DNA of 43,147 nt from Prevotella sp. MGM1. Its GTDB lineage: Bacteria; Bacteroidota; Bacteroidia; Bacteroidales; Bacteroidaceae. Position 1 is the first letter of the stretch. Every line of letters starts with the position of its first letter. A program made the translations under genes and the position numbers. Under the pieces are notes generated by a model that saw only the letters and a list, made by a program, of their open reading frames with translations, was not told where the DNA came from and ran no database searches. Below are positions 8,334 to 16,910 of this stretch, in pieces. The stretch spans positions 1-43,147 of the forward strand of contig NZ_BEWV01000099.1 in the NCBI RefSeq assembly GCF_002933775.1. Direction: 5' to 3'.

Positions 8334-9467
8334 ATGTTTAAGTCCATACATATACATACTATTGTATTATGGCTTTCCACTTTCCTGTTTGCCGGATGCG
8401 GCGAGAGCACGGATGACTATGCTTTCGTCGACAAGCCTGTTTGGGTCAATCTGGCTATAAGCGTTTCGATGACCGATGTGTCTTTGCCTGTGGTAAAGAC
8501 CGTTGCCGATGCCTCTTCGACCGTTGCGGGGAACGTTGCCGATAGCCCGATGCCCGGCACGAGGGCTGCCGAAGACGCTCTTCCGGCCGGCAACAACGAG
8601 AAGATCAATACGCTGCGCATCGTCATCGTGCGCCCTGACGGCATTGTGGAATACAACCGTTTTATCAGTCTTTCGTCAGCTGTCGACAGTTATGGTGATG
8701 AGAAGTTCGAGGTATTGGGTAACGAGAAGAAGAGAATTTACCTTTTTGCAAACGAGGGCACGGAGATAAAGACGGCCGAAGGCACGATGCGCAAGGTGGT
8801 CGATTACGACCTCGCTGCCATAAAGGAGGGTGAGCGGTTTCCGGCCGCCGACATATCAGGCCTGCGCATCAGGCTCGAAGACAATACCGAACAGCTTGCA
8901 GGGCCGTTGCCCATGAGCGAGTGTCATGACATCACGGTGGGCGGGACAGACAGCCGTCATGAACTGTTTGTCACCCGTGCCGCGGTCAAGTTCTCTTTCA
9001 ATATCACCAATAACAGCGGCCGGAACATCGTTCTCAAAGGTCTGACGATAGCCCGGATGGCTAAGGAAGAGTATTATCTTCCGAAGAACACCATCTATAA
9101 TGATGTCGTGATAGACGGTGTAGACTGCAAGGAAATCACTTCTTACGATGTACCGTCCGATGTCGGTTATTATGAGTATGGCAGCGACAAGGGGCTGAGC
9201 GAGACCCTGTCGGCGGGTAGCAAGGTGTCATTGTCACCAATATATCTTCTCGAAGGTAAGTATACGGCGGTCGATGACGAGCGCAACTATTCCATGAAGA
9301 TATTTTTCGACGGCATGGAACTTGGCGACTGGTTCCCGAAACTGTCGCGCCTTCCCCGCAATACACACGTGATTGTCAACATAACGATAGGCAAGACGGC
9401 CGTCGATTGGGATGTAGACGTATTGCCTTATATACCGGTAGACCTTGATCCGGAGTTCGGTTTGTAA
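8334..9467 (+). CDS. Fimbrial accessory subunit lipoprotein
   Basis: A 377-residue lipoprotein with lipobox Cys22 (LFAGC) and a Thr-Arg site at 76-77 (PGTRAAED), the maturation-site pattern seen in the other fimbrillins. The first core strands read INTLRIVIVRPDGIVEYN and RIYLFANEGTE, typical of fimbrillin N-terminal beta-sandwich domains. It ends with HVIVNITIGKTAVDWDVDVLPY. It starts 7 bases after the anchor gene. Position between anchor and large tip-like protein resembles the Mfa3/Mfa4 accessory subunits of Porphyromonas, but it is not an obvious orthologue of either. Confidence 0.75.
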   Translation: MFKSIHIHTIVLWLSTFLFAGCGESTDDYAFVDKPVWVNLAISVSMTDVSLPVVKTVADASSTVAGNVADSPMPGTRAAEDALPAGNNEKINTLRIVIVRPDGIVEYNRFISLSSAVDSYGDEKFEVLGNEKKRIYLFANEGTEIKTAEGTMRKVVDYDLAAIKEGERFPAADISGLRIRLEDNTEQLAGPLPMSECHDITVGGTDSRHELFVTRAAVKFSFNITNNSGRNIVLKGLTIARMAKEEYYLPKNTIYNDVVIDGVDCKEITSYDVPSDVGYYEYGSDKGLSETLSAGSKVSLSPIYLLEGKYTAVDDERNYSMKIFFDGMELGDWFPKLSRLPRNTHVIVNITIGKTAVDWDVDVLPYIPVDLDPEFGL

Positions 9468-9479
9468 AATATCAAGTTC

Positions 9480-12400
9480 ATGTTATTCAGCAAGATGAAA
9501 CGAAATCTCCTTTATCTTATTATCTCAGCGTTGTTTTTCGTATCGTGTACCGATGATTTGTTTGAAGGCGGCAGCACTATTCCCGAGGGACAAAGCCTTG
9601 TCACGGCGACAGTGGAGTTCAGTCCGTTGGTGCCTGCCCTGAGCGGCAAGACCCGCTCGGAAGGAGATGCCGTAAAGAGCATAAACAGCCTGTGTGTGCT
9701 GTTCTACGATGCCGACGGCAATCTGGCATATCACCGTCCGCTGACAGCGGGCGGCACATCGGGTGTTCCGGATACGTATGTAGTGACCGACTCAGCCCGT
9801 GTCTCCGATACGGAGAGCGTCACTCCGCACGCCGATCTGACAATGTCTGTGCCTTACGGGCGCTATTATATATATGTGGTGGCCAATATGGGCGACCTCT
9901 CCGGCTATGCCGACAGGATAAAGACAGTATCCGGCCTGAAGAGCCTTCCGCTGCGGTGGAATTCCGACGACATATCCGCCAATGGACAGATGCTCGGTCA
10001 TTTCTGTGATGATAAGACGATAGAAGATACCGCTCCGCTGCTCACTATCGACAAGAAAAACACCACTTTCCATTCATGGATACGCCGCGCGGCCTCCAAG
10101 GTGACTGTGGCTTACGACGGCTCGAAACTCGAAGAGGGTGTGTTCATCTATCTGAAGTCGGTACAGATAAAGGATATTCCGCTCAACTGTCCGCTCGGTG
10201 ACAGTAATGAGCCGGGCGAGAACGATCGGCTCATTACCAATGGTGAGACCATCACGTATGGAACAGGCACTAACTACGATGAGTTCTGGCCGGCAAGAAT
10301 AACCAAGGGACGTGCATACTATCCTTATGATAAGGATACATACGGGCTTAGTGCCGACGCACATACGGAGAAAGCCGAGGCACTGTATTTCTATGAGAAC
10401 ATGCAGGGCGAGGGCGAGAGCAAGAAACAAGACTGGAAAGATCCGGGACACATCACCTATCCTGAGGGCAACGATCCCTCAAAGCCGGGATTTAAGGATA
10501 ACAAGAAGTACGGCACGTATATAGAAGTGAAGGCGTTTTACCGCTCAATTAATTCCGACCGTGTGGGCAGCGGCGACATCGTCTATCGCTTCATGCTCGG
10601 AAAAGACACCGAAAAAGATTATAATGCCGAGCGCAACCACCACTATCGCCTTACGCTTAAGTTCAACAGATACGCTAACGACGTAGACTGGCATATCGAC
10701 TACGAAGAGGAAATGCCGGGAGTGGAGATACCCGATCCGTATTTCATCTCGTATCTCTATAACCACTCGATGATGTTGCCCTTTAAGATAAACACCGGCT
10801 CATATAAGGTTGATAAAATCGTGGCGCATATCGACTCGAATGCCTGGGCTCCGTATAATCCTGATAAAGATTTCGAATATTGTAAAGAAGCAGATCCCGA
10901 TGTATATCCGAATTTTCCGGCCGATAGATGGAAAGGCTTTCTTTCCTTGAAGAAGACTGTGGGGCTAAATATAGACGATAACGGTGTATTTGAAAATAAA
11001 AAATTGGGCGACAGGGAATATCCTTATGTGGATAACGGTAATCTGGTCGGAAGCCTGGATTCGGGACAATACCGGGTCGTGACTGATCCGGAGGCGAAAA
11101 CCGTTACATACCATATACCGTTGTTCACGCGTGAGAAACTGTTGGTGACAACTACGTCATTGACCGGTAATAATCCGTATGAGGCATACAGGCGCAAGGC
11201 TGTGCTAAATTTAGATGTCAAACTTAAAGATGCGGAGAATAATTTGCGTATCGTCAAGGCAAAGACGCATATAATGCAGGTGCGTCGTATTACAAATCCC
11301 AAAGGGGTGTGGCGCAGGCATGACAATATAAAACCGTTTCGTGTGGTTCTTAAGCACAGACTTAGTGAAACAGCAAAAGACTATTCTACATTTACTTCCG
11401 AGGGGCCGTGGAAAGCTTATGTTGTCACAGGTGACCGCCAAACCATTCATTTGGATGGAGATACCGTGAAAGGCTCTACGGGAACACCTGTAGACTTTAA
11501 AATTCGTTTTAAAGGCTGTGGAGAAAAGGAAACACGCTGTGCCATTATTCGTGTTGAGTACAATAATTATAGTTGCTACCATCTCATATTCGTATGTCAG
11601 GGCAGTGCGCCGATAGAGTTGATTAAAGGTGGGGCAAAGTGGCATCTTTGCAATATGCGTACCGGAACGGAAGAAGCAGGGCAACCTACCGAAGAAGGCT
11701 CCATGTTTAAGTTCGGAAACTGGGATACCCCTATTGACGCCAAAAGTAACGTTAATGATCTTGGTAATTGGAATACGAGAAATGTGCAACCGAAAGATTT
11801 CGCTAACCATGCAAATACAGATTTTATAATAGCGGGAAAGTCTGGGACAATGAAATGGAGTGAGATAAGAGCCGCGAACCATAGTGGAGAATTTGTCAAT
11901 CCGGTTGTAAACGGAAAGGAGATACAGGTTGCTACATATGAAGATTATGCCGCACTGTTGGGTGATTCCAGTATAGCTCAAGGTTACGGAGTGCTTTACG
12001 GTGACGATGCAGACTCAACCCTGTCTGATGTGGACGAGGTATATGGATATTGTTATGACAATGAAGGCAAAGGGTATGGAATGCGCGGTTGCTTTGTCTA
12101 CAACAAGTCTTTGACAGATTCTCATGGTGGCAGGAATGTATTTTTCCCTATGGGCAGGTCCGGGTACGGACATCGTAAGCATTCGGAAATAGAACTTTGG
12201 AAAAACAAAGAAAAGTTCACAGCTGTGCTTAGATATTCTGCAGGTCAGACACAAGTAATAGGAAATCCGACGGGTCGTCCTCTTTTTTATGATTTTTACA
12301 AGCGACCCGGTGCTACCTATTGGTTAGGCAAGAGGTTCGGATCAGAAACGAGAGGTACCATTGGTTGGGATATTAATTATTATACGTTGGATTTTAATAT

Positions 12401-12527
12401 TTTGGGTATCAATAATCTGTTTGATAATCCCTTTAAACCAGGTAGTAGTACTGATAAAGAGAATTTAGAAGACGTGAGCCATGCTTGTTTTGTTCGCTGC
12501 ATTGAAAAAAAACAGTCTTCTCGTTGA
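9480..12527 (+). CDS. Large fimbrial tip-adhesin-like lipoprotein (DUF4906-like)
   Basis: A 1015-residue lipoprotein, lipobox Cys23 (FFVSC) and Thr-Arg at 58-59 (KTRSEGD). Residues about 30-420 repeat the fimbrillin pattern (INSLCVLFYDADGNLAYH, RYYIYVVANMGD, and a W-H-IDYEEE strand). The C-terminal 250 residues contain EIQVATYEDYAALL, GMRGCFVYNKS, NVFFPMGRSGYGHR and ATYWLGKR, which resemble C-type-lectin-like domains of Bacteroidetes surface proteins. An adhesive tip role is therefore inferred. The second half of the gene is much more AT-rich than the first. A Met at 9495 is an equally plausible start. The stop is 12 bases before the thioredoxin-like gene. Confidence 0.72.
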   Translation: MLFSKMKRNLLYLIISALFFVSCTDDLFEGGSTIPEGQSLVTATVEFSPLVPALSGKTRSEGDAVKSINSLCVLFYDADGNLAYHRPLTAGGTSGVPDTYVVTDSARVSDTESVTPHADLTMSVPYGRYYIYVVANMGDLSGYADRIKTVSGLKSLPLRWNSDDISANGQMLGHFCDDKTIEDTAPLLTIDKKNTTFHSWIRRAASKVTVAYDGSKLEEGVFIYLKSVQIKDIPLNCPLGDSNEPGENDRLITNGETITYGTGTNYDEFWPARITKGRAYYPYDKDTYGLSADAHTEKAEALYFYENMQGEGESKKQDWKDPGHITYPEGNDPSKPGFKDNKKYGTYIEVKAFYRSINSDRVGSGDIVYRFMLGKDTEKDYNAERNHHYRLTLKFNRYANDVDWHIDYEEEMPGVEIPDPYFISYLYNHSMMLPFKINTGSYKVDKIVAHIDSNAWAPYNPDKDFEYCKEADPDVYPNFPADRWKGFLSLKKTVGLNIDDNGVFENKKLGDREYPYVDNGNLVGSLDSGQYRVVTDPEAKTVTYHIPLFTREKLLVTTTSLTGNNPYEAYRRKAVLNLDVKLKDAENNLRIVKAKTHIMQVRRITNPKGVWRRHDNIKPFRVVLKHRLSETAKDYSTFTSEGPWKAYVVTGDRQTIHLDGDTVKGSTGTPVDFKIRFKGCGEKETRCAIIRVEYNNYSCYHLIFVCQGSAPIELIKGGAKWHLCNMRTGTEEAGQPTEEGSMFKFGNWDTPIDAKSNVNDLGNWNTRNVQPKDFANHANTDFIIAGKSGTMKWSEIRAANHSGEFVNPVVNGKEIQVATYEDYAALLGDSSIAQGYGVLYGDDADSTLSDVDEVYGYCYDNEGKGYGMRGCFVYNKSLTDSHGGRNVFFPMGRSGYGHRKHSEIELWKNKEKFTAVLRYSAGQTQVIGNPTGRPLFYDFYKRPGATYWLGKRFGSETRGTIGWDINYYTLDFNILGINNLFDNPFKPGSSTDKENLEDVSHACFVRCIEKKQSSR

Positions 12528-12539
12528 AAATGATTGTCA

Positions 12540-13523
12540 ATGAAGCCAAATAATTCCGTGACGGTAAAGGCCGTGATGCTCATCCCTGTGACGCTTGCTT
12601 ATGGTTTAACATGCGTTGCCGGCATGCACGGTCCGTGCGGTACAGGCTTTTTGAGTGCTGAAGTCTCCGATTCTGTTGCCGCCGTAGCCGACCTTCCGTT
12701 GCCTGCCGTTCCCGACACACTCCGTGTTCCGACGGAACGTGCCGCATACGTGGCGGCACATTTCTGGGATGCTCTCGACTTTTCCGACACGTTGCGTTGC
12801 CGCGACGAGCGGTTCATGGAGCGTAATCTCGTAAACTTCTTTTCTCTATTCCCACATGCCGATACTGCCGCCGTGGAGCGTTCGGTGGATTTGCTCATGC
12901 GCCGTGCCGGTGCCGACACCGCGGCGTATACGTCGCTTTGCCGGCTTGCCGCCAAGTATCTGTATGAAAAAGCTTCGCCCATGCGTGACGAGCGGTATTA
13001 TTCCATGTTTCTGAAGAATGCCGCAAAATCGCCCGTTATCGGTGCCGCCGGCCGTGACCGTGCCTCATTTCTTCTCGATGCGATAAGCAAGAACCGTCCG
13101 GGAACCGTGGCGGCTGATTTCGCTTTTATTACCCGCGACGGCCTGCCGGCCACTCTCATGCAGATGCCCGCCCGCATCACAATCCTCATTTTATACGACC
13201 CCGACTGCGACCATTGCGCCACTGTCGTATCACGTCTTTCGGCCGAAGCCTCGCTGCGCCGTCTTGCCAAGGAGGGACAGCTCGCCGTGCTTGCCGTATA
13301 TGCCGATGGCGACACCGCTACGTGGCAACGCACGAAGCATGCCATGCCCAATTGGTGGACCGTGGGGCTTGACACCGGCGACATATCACGACGTGACCTT
13401 TATTTCATGCCCGAGATGCCGTCGCTCTATCTGCTCGGGGCCGACAAGACCGTGCTTCTGAAAGACGCCTCGGCCGACGAGATAGTCAAAGCGGTAGACG
13501 ATATGTTTTCAGGTGTGCGTTGA
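12540..13523 (+). CDS. Thioredoxin-like (DUF5106-type) exported protein
   Basis: A 327-residue protein with a hydrophobic N-terminal export signal (about residues 9-28). A helical region follows, and a C-terminal thioredoxin fold begins near residue 190. The redox motif is YDPDCDHC with Cys223 and Cys226, and MPSLYLLGADKTVLLKD supplies the cis-Pro strand. Proteins with this pairing are exported thiol-disulfide proteins of the TlpA/DUF5106 kind. It starts 12 bases after the tip-adhesin gene and seems to be the last gene of the fimbrial operon. A role in disulfide handling of fimbrial subunits is possible but unproven. An upstream TTG at 12534 is a less likely start. Confidence 0.78.
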   Translation: MKPNNSVTVKAVMLIPVTLAYGLTCVAGMHGPCGTGFLSAEVSDSVAAVADLPLPAVPDTLRVPTERAAYVAAHFWDALDFSDTLRCRDERFMERNLVNFFSLFPHADTAAVERSVDLLMRRAGADTAAYTSLCRLAAKYLYEKASPMRDERYYSMFLKNAAKSPVIGAAGRDRASFLLDAISKNRPGTVAADFAFITRDGLPATLMQMPARITILILYDPDCDHCATVVSRLSAEASLRRLAKEGQLAVLAVYADGDTATWQRTKHAMPNWWTVGLDTGDISRRDLYFMPEMPSLYLLGADKTVLLKDASADEIVKAVDDMFSGVR

Positions 13524-13525
13524 TT

Positions 13526-13592
13526 GTGAAAATAATGTTACGGATTTTACACTGTGTTTTCTCTTGAAATAGAAAATCCTGCGCGATACCGG
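13526..13592 (+). repeat. Dispersed intergenic repeat B, copy 2
   Basis: This matches 921-985 in inverse orientation with small differences: ACGGATTTtACACTgTGTTTTC followed by TTGAAATAGAAAA. It can fold, GGATTTT (13542-13548) pairing with AAAATCC (13573-13579). It directly follows the fimbrial operon and precedes porP, so here it could also serve as a weak terminator or leader structure. Confidence 0.5.
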
Positions 13593-13685
13593 TGATTGTT
13601 CCGAGTCTTTTTTCGTGTCTCCGGTCTGAGGTGTGACGATTTTCATACTTATACAATAAATAAATGTATTTCACGTTATATATAC

Positions 13686-14624
13686 GTGTTTAAACGATAT
13701 ATCGTAATATTATGTGTCTTTGCCCTTGCCTCGCAGTGGGCAAGAGGGCAGTATGACCCTTCCTTTTCCCACTATTGGGCGATGGAACCGTCGTTCAATC
13801 CGGCAGCTGTGGGTAAGGAGTCGAAGATTAACGTTACTGCCGCATACGCCATGGCTCTCACTGGATTTGAGAATAATCCCCGCACAATGTATGCCGGAGG
13901 CGATCTGCCTTTCTTTTTTCTCAAATCGTATCATGGAGTGGGAGTGCAGTTCATGAGCGACGATATCGGTCTTTTCTCTCACAAGAAATTTGCCTTGCAG
14001 TATGCTTTCCGGCATAAGCTGTTCGGCGGAATGCTCGGTGCCGGTATCCATTTGGGGCTGCTGAGCGAGAATTTCGATGGGTCGAAGGTGGACACGGACA
14101 TGCCTGACGATCCGGCATTCCCCTCATCAGAGGTCACCGGGACGGGGCTTGACCTCGGTGCCGGCCTCTACTATACTCATCGGAACTGGTATGCCGGCCT
14201 GTCTGTCATGCACATCAACGGCCCTGAGATAGAACTCGGCGAGCGGCAAAACTTCAAGATAGACGCTGCATATTATTTGACAGGCGGATACAATATTAAG
14301 CTGAGAAATCCGTTTCTAACAATACATCCGTCACTCTTGGCGCGTACAGACGGCAATGCCTATCGGGTGGATGTGTCCGGTAGGGTGAAGTATACCAACG
14401 ACAAGAAGGTGATGTATGCCGGCCTGTCTTACAGCCCAGCCAACTCTGTGACGGTGATGATAGGCGGCGACTTCCACGGAGTGAGTCTCGGTTACAGTTA
14501 CGAGATATACACCTCGGCCATCAGCATAGGCAACGGCGGGCATGAGCTGTTCATGAGCTACCGTACCGACGTGAATCTGGGCAAGAAAGGACGCAACAAG
14601 CATAAAAGCGTAAGAATACTATAA
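13686..14624 (+). CDS. porP: PorP/SprF-family type IX secretion outer-membrane protein
   Basis: A 312-residue beta-barrel protein of the PorP/SprF family. The signal peptide VFKRYIVILCVFALASQ...RGQ is followed by the family opening YDPSFSHYWAMEPSFNPAAVG, then repeated amphipathic strands and SVTVMIGGDFHGVSLGYSYEI near the end. PorP belongs to the type IX secretion machinery and links surface or peptidoglycan-associated partners to the motor. No in-frame ATG precedes the signal peptide, so I choose the GTG at 13686; upstream codons back to 13596 look non-coding. It is first of porP-gldKLMN, with gldK 25 bases downstream. Confidence 0.9.
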   Translation: MFKRYIVILCVFALASQWARGQYDPSFSHYWAMEPSFNPAAVGKESKINVTAAYAMALTGFENNPRTMYAGGDLPFFFLKSYHGVGVQFMSDDIGLFSHKKFALQYAFRHKLFGGMLGAGIHLGLLSENFDGSKVDTDMPDDPAFPSSEVTGTGLDLGAGLYYTHRNWYAGLSVMHINGPEIELGERQNFKIDAAYYLTGGYNIKLRNPFLTIHPSLLARTDGNAYRVDVSGRVKYTNDKKVMYAGLSYSPANSVTVMIGGDFHGVSLGYSYEIYTSAISIGNGGHELFMSYRTDVNLGKKGRNKHKSVRIL

Positions 14625-14649
14625 ACAAAAGTGTGAGAACAGCTAAATT

Positions 14650-16098
14650 ATGAATATGAGAAAGAGCATCATACTCCTTTGTGCCATTGGCACGCTCGCG
14701 CTCGCGAGCTGTTTTGGCGGCAAGACGGCCACGGCTTCGGGCGGAGAGGTGACCGGCACCGGAGGCAGAGCCTTCACGGAGCCTACGCCATACGGCATGA
14801 CCCTCGTCAAGCGCGGTCACCTCAGGATGGGAATAGAGAAGCAAGACAGCCTCTGGGGCAAGCAGACACCGGTGAAAGACATCTCGGTCGAAGGCTTCTG
14901 GATGGACGAGACGGAGATCACCAACTCACAATACCGCCAGTTTGTATACTACGTGCGCGATTCCATCATCCGCGAGCGGCTCGCCGATCCGGCCTACGGA
15001 GGCGATGAGACATACAAGATAGAGGAAGACAAGAACGGAGATCCCGTCAAGCCGTATCTCAACTGGAAGAAAGCGTTGCCACGCAAGCCCAACGAGGACG
15101 AGCAGCGGGCGATAGAGAGCGTATATGTCACAAACCCGGTGACGGGCGAGAAGATGCTCGACGCAAGCCAGATGAACTATCGCTATGAGGTATACGACTA
15201 TACCGAGGCGGCCAAGCGCAAGTATCGTCTTGACCCGAGAGAGCGTAATCTCAACACCGATATAAGCGTAGATCCTGCCCGGCAGGTGTGGATATCGAAA
15301 GACACGGCATATATCGACGATGAGGGACGCATCATAAGCCAGACTATCAACAGGCCGCTCAGCGGGCCGTGGGATTTTCTCAATACATATATAGTGAACA
15401 TATATCCCGACACGACGTGCTGGGTGAACGACTTCCCCAATGCCGACAACGAGACATACATGCGTCTCTATTTCAGCAATCCGGCATACAACGGCTATCC
15501 GGTGGTGGGAGTCACATGGGAGCAGGCCAACGCCTTCTGCGCATGGCGCACCGAATATCTGCTCAGAGGACTCGGCGCCGCGGCCCGCTATGTGCAGCGT
15601 TACCGCCTGCCCACAGAGGCCGAGTGGGAGTTTGCCGCGCGTGGCAAAGACCAGAACGAGTTTCCGTGGGAAGACGAGCAGGTGGTGAGCGGCAAGGGAT
15701 GCTTCTTCGCCAACTTCAAGCCCGACAACGGAAACTATACGAAAGACGGCAATCTGATAACCAGCAAGGTGGGTATATACACGGCCAACAGTAACGGACT
15801 GTTTGACATGGCGGGTAATGTGGCCGAGTGGACAAGCACCGTGTATACCGAGGCGGGAGTGGAAGCGATGAACGACATCAATCCTCAGCTGAAATACAAC
15901 GCCGCCAAGGAAGATCCGTACAGACTGAAAAAGAAGAGCGTGCGCGGCGGCTCGTGGAAAGATCCCGAGTCATATATCCGTTCGGCATGGCGCTCGTCTG
16001 AATATCAGAACCAGCCACGCTCGTACATCGGCTTCCGCTGTGTGCGCAGTCTGGCCAATACAACAAGTGAGAAATCTAAAAAATCGAAGAAGAGATGA
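14650..16098 (+). CDS. gldK: GldK, type IX secretion lipoprotein
   Basis: A 482-residue lipoprotein (lipobox Cys21, LALASC). Its body is an SUMF1/formylglycine-enzyme-like fold: GFWMDETEITNSQYRQFV, RLPTEAEWEFAARGK, GLFDMAGNVAEWTS, VRGGSWKD and YIGFRCVRS all occur in order. In GldK/PorK the fold is structural; the protein forms periplasmic rings with GldN under the outer membrane. The protein ends in a Lys/Ser-rich tail (TSEKSKKSKKR). Its stop overlaps the gldL start (ATGA), indicating translational coupling. Met at 14656 is an alternative start. Confidence 0.95.
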   Translation: MNMRKSIILLCAIGTLALASCFGGKTATASGGEVTGTGGRAFTEPTPYGMTLVKRGHLRMGIEKQDSLWGKQTPVKDISVEGFWMDETEITNSQYRQFVYYVRDSIIRERLADPAYGGDETYKIEEDKNGDPVKPYLNWKKALPRKPNEDEQRAIESVYVTNPVTGEKMLDASQMNYRYEVYDYTEAAKRKYRLDPRERNLNTDISVDPARQVWISKDTAYIDDEGRIISQTINRPLSGPWDFLNTYIVNIYPDTTCWVNDFPNADNETYMRLYFSNPAYNGYPVVGVTWEQANAFCAWRTEYLLRGLGAAARYVQRYRLPTEAEWEFAARGKDQNEFPWEDEQVVSGKGCFFANFKPDNGNYTKDGNLITSKVGIYTANSNGLFDMAGNVAEWTSTVYTEAGVEAMNDINPQLKYNAAKEDPYRLKKKSVRGGSWKDPESYIRSAWRSSEYQNQPRSYIGFRCVRSLANTTSEKSKKSKKR

Positions 16099-16898
16099 CA
16101 GAATACAGCAAATATAATGTAGTCTACCGGTTGCAGAAATGGCTCGACAGCGTGCCGGGACAGACATTCATGAACTATGCTTACAGTTGGGGCGCGTCTA
16201 TCGTTATCCTCGGTACGATGTTCAAGCTGACCCACCTTCCGGGTGCCAACATTATGTTGTATCTCGGCATGGGCACCGAGGTGGTGGTGTTCTTCATATC
16301 GGCTTTCGACCGTCCGTTCGACAAAACGGCCGACGGCAAGGATCTGCCCACGCATGTGACGGATGAGGAAGATGACAGCATTGCCGGTGAGAACGGTACG
16401 GATACAAGCATTGCTGCGGGAACCCGGGCGGGCGGCACTATAATAATAGGTGGTGTCAGCGGTATGGCGGCCGGAGGAACAGATGCGGGAATGGCGGCAG
16501 ATGGAATGCCGGTGGCCGGCGGCGACAGACAGACAGACGTTTCCGGCGGTGCGGAGGCATGGATACGGCAGCAACAGCAGGTATCGCCAGAGATGGAGGA
16601 GGCCACGAGCAACTATGTGGACGAGTTGAACAAGCTCACCGAGATGCTTGCCAAGGTGTCGGAGCAGAGCCAGCGGCTCACCCGCGACTCCGAGGAAATG
16701 GAAAACCTCAACCGCACGCTCACCGGTATATGCAAGGTATACGAAATGCAGCTTAAGGGAGCGAGCGCACAGATAGGCACTATCGACCAGATTAACGAGC
16801 AGTCGCGCCGTATGGCCGAACAGATAGCCGAATTGAACAAGATATACGCCCGCATGATAGAGGCGATGACCGTAAACATGAAGAGCGTCAACGTTTAA
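16095..16898 (+). CDS. gldL: GldL, type IX secretion motor subunit
   Basis: A 267-residue inner-membrane protein. Two transmembrane helices lie at about residues 29-46 and 52-70; Lys44 ends the first and Glu62 lies inside the second, where GldL proteins have the glutamate required for proton-driven rotation. Residues about 95-155 are an unusual Gly/Ala-rich linker with few bulky residues. The C-terminal 110 residues are a long helical coiled coil (VDELNKLTEMLAKVSEQSQR and onwards). It forms the GldLM motor with the next gene's product. The start overlaps gldK; gldM follows after 12 bases. Confidence 0.94.
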   Translation: MTEYSKYNVVYRLQKWLDSVPGQTFMNYAYSWGASIVILGTMFKLTHLPGANIMLYLGMGTEVVVFFISAFDRPFDKTADGKDLPTHVTDEEDDSIAGENGTDTSIAAGTRAGGTIIIGGVSGMAAGGTDAGMAADGMPVAGGDRQTDVSGGAEAWIRQQQQVSPEMEEATSNYVDELNKLTEMLAKVSEQSQRLTRDSEEMENLNRTLTGICKVYEMQLKGASAQIGTIDQINEQSRRMAEQIAELNKIYARMIEAMTVNMKSVNV

Positions 16899-16910
16899 GA
16901 CCAAAAGCTT

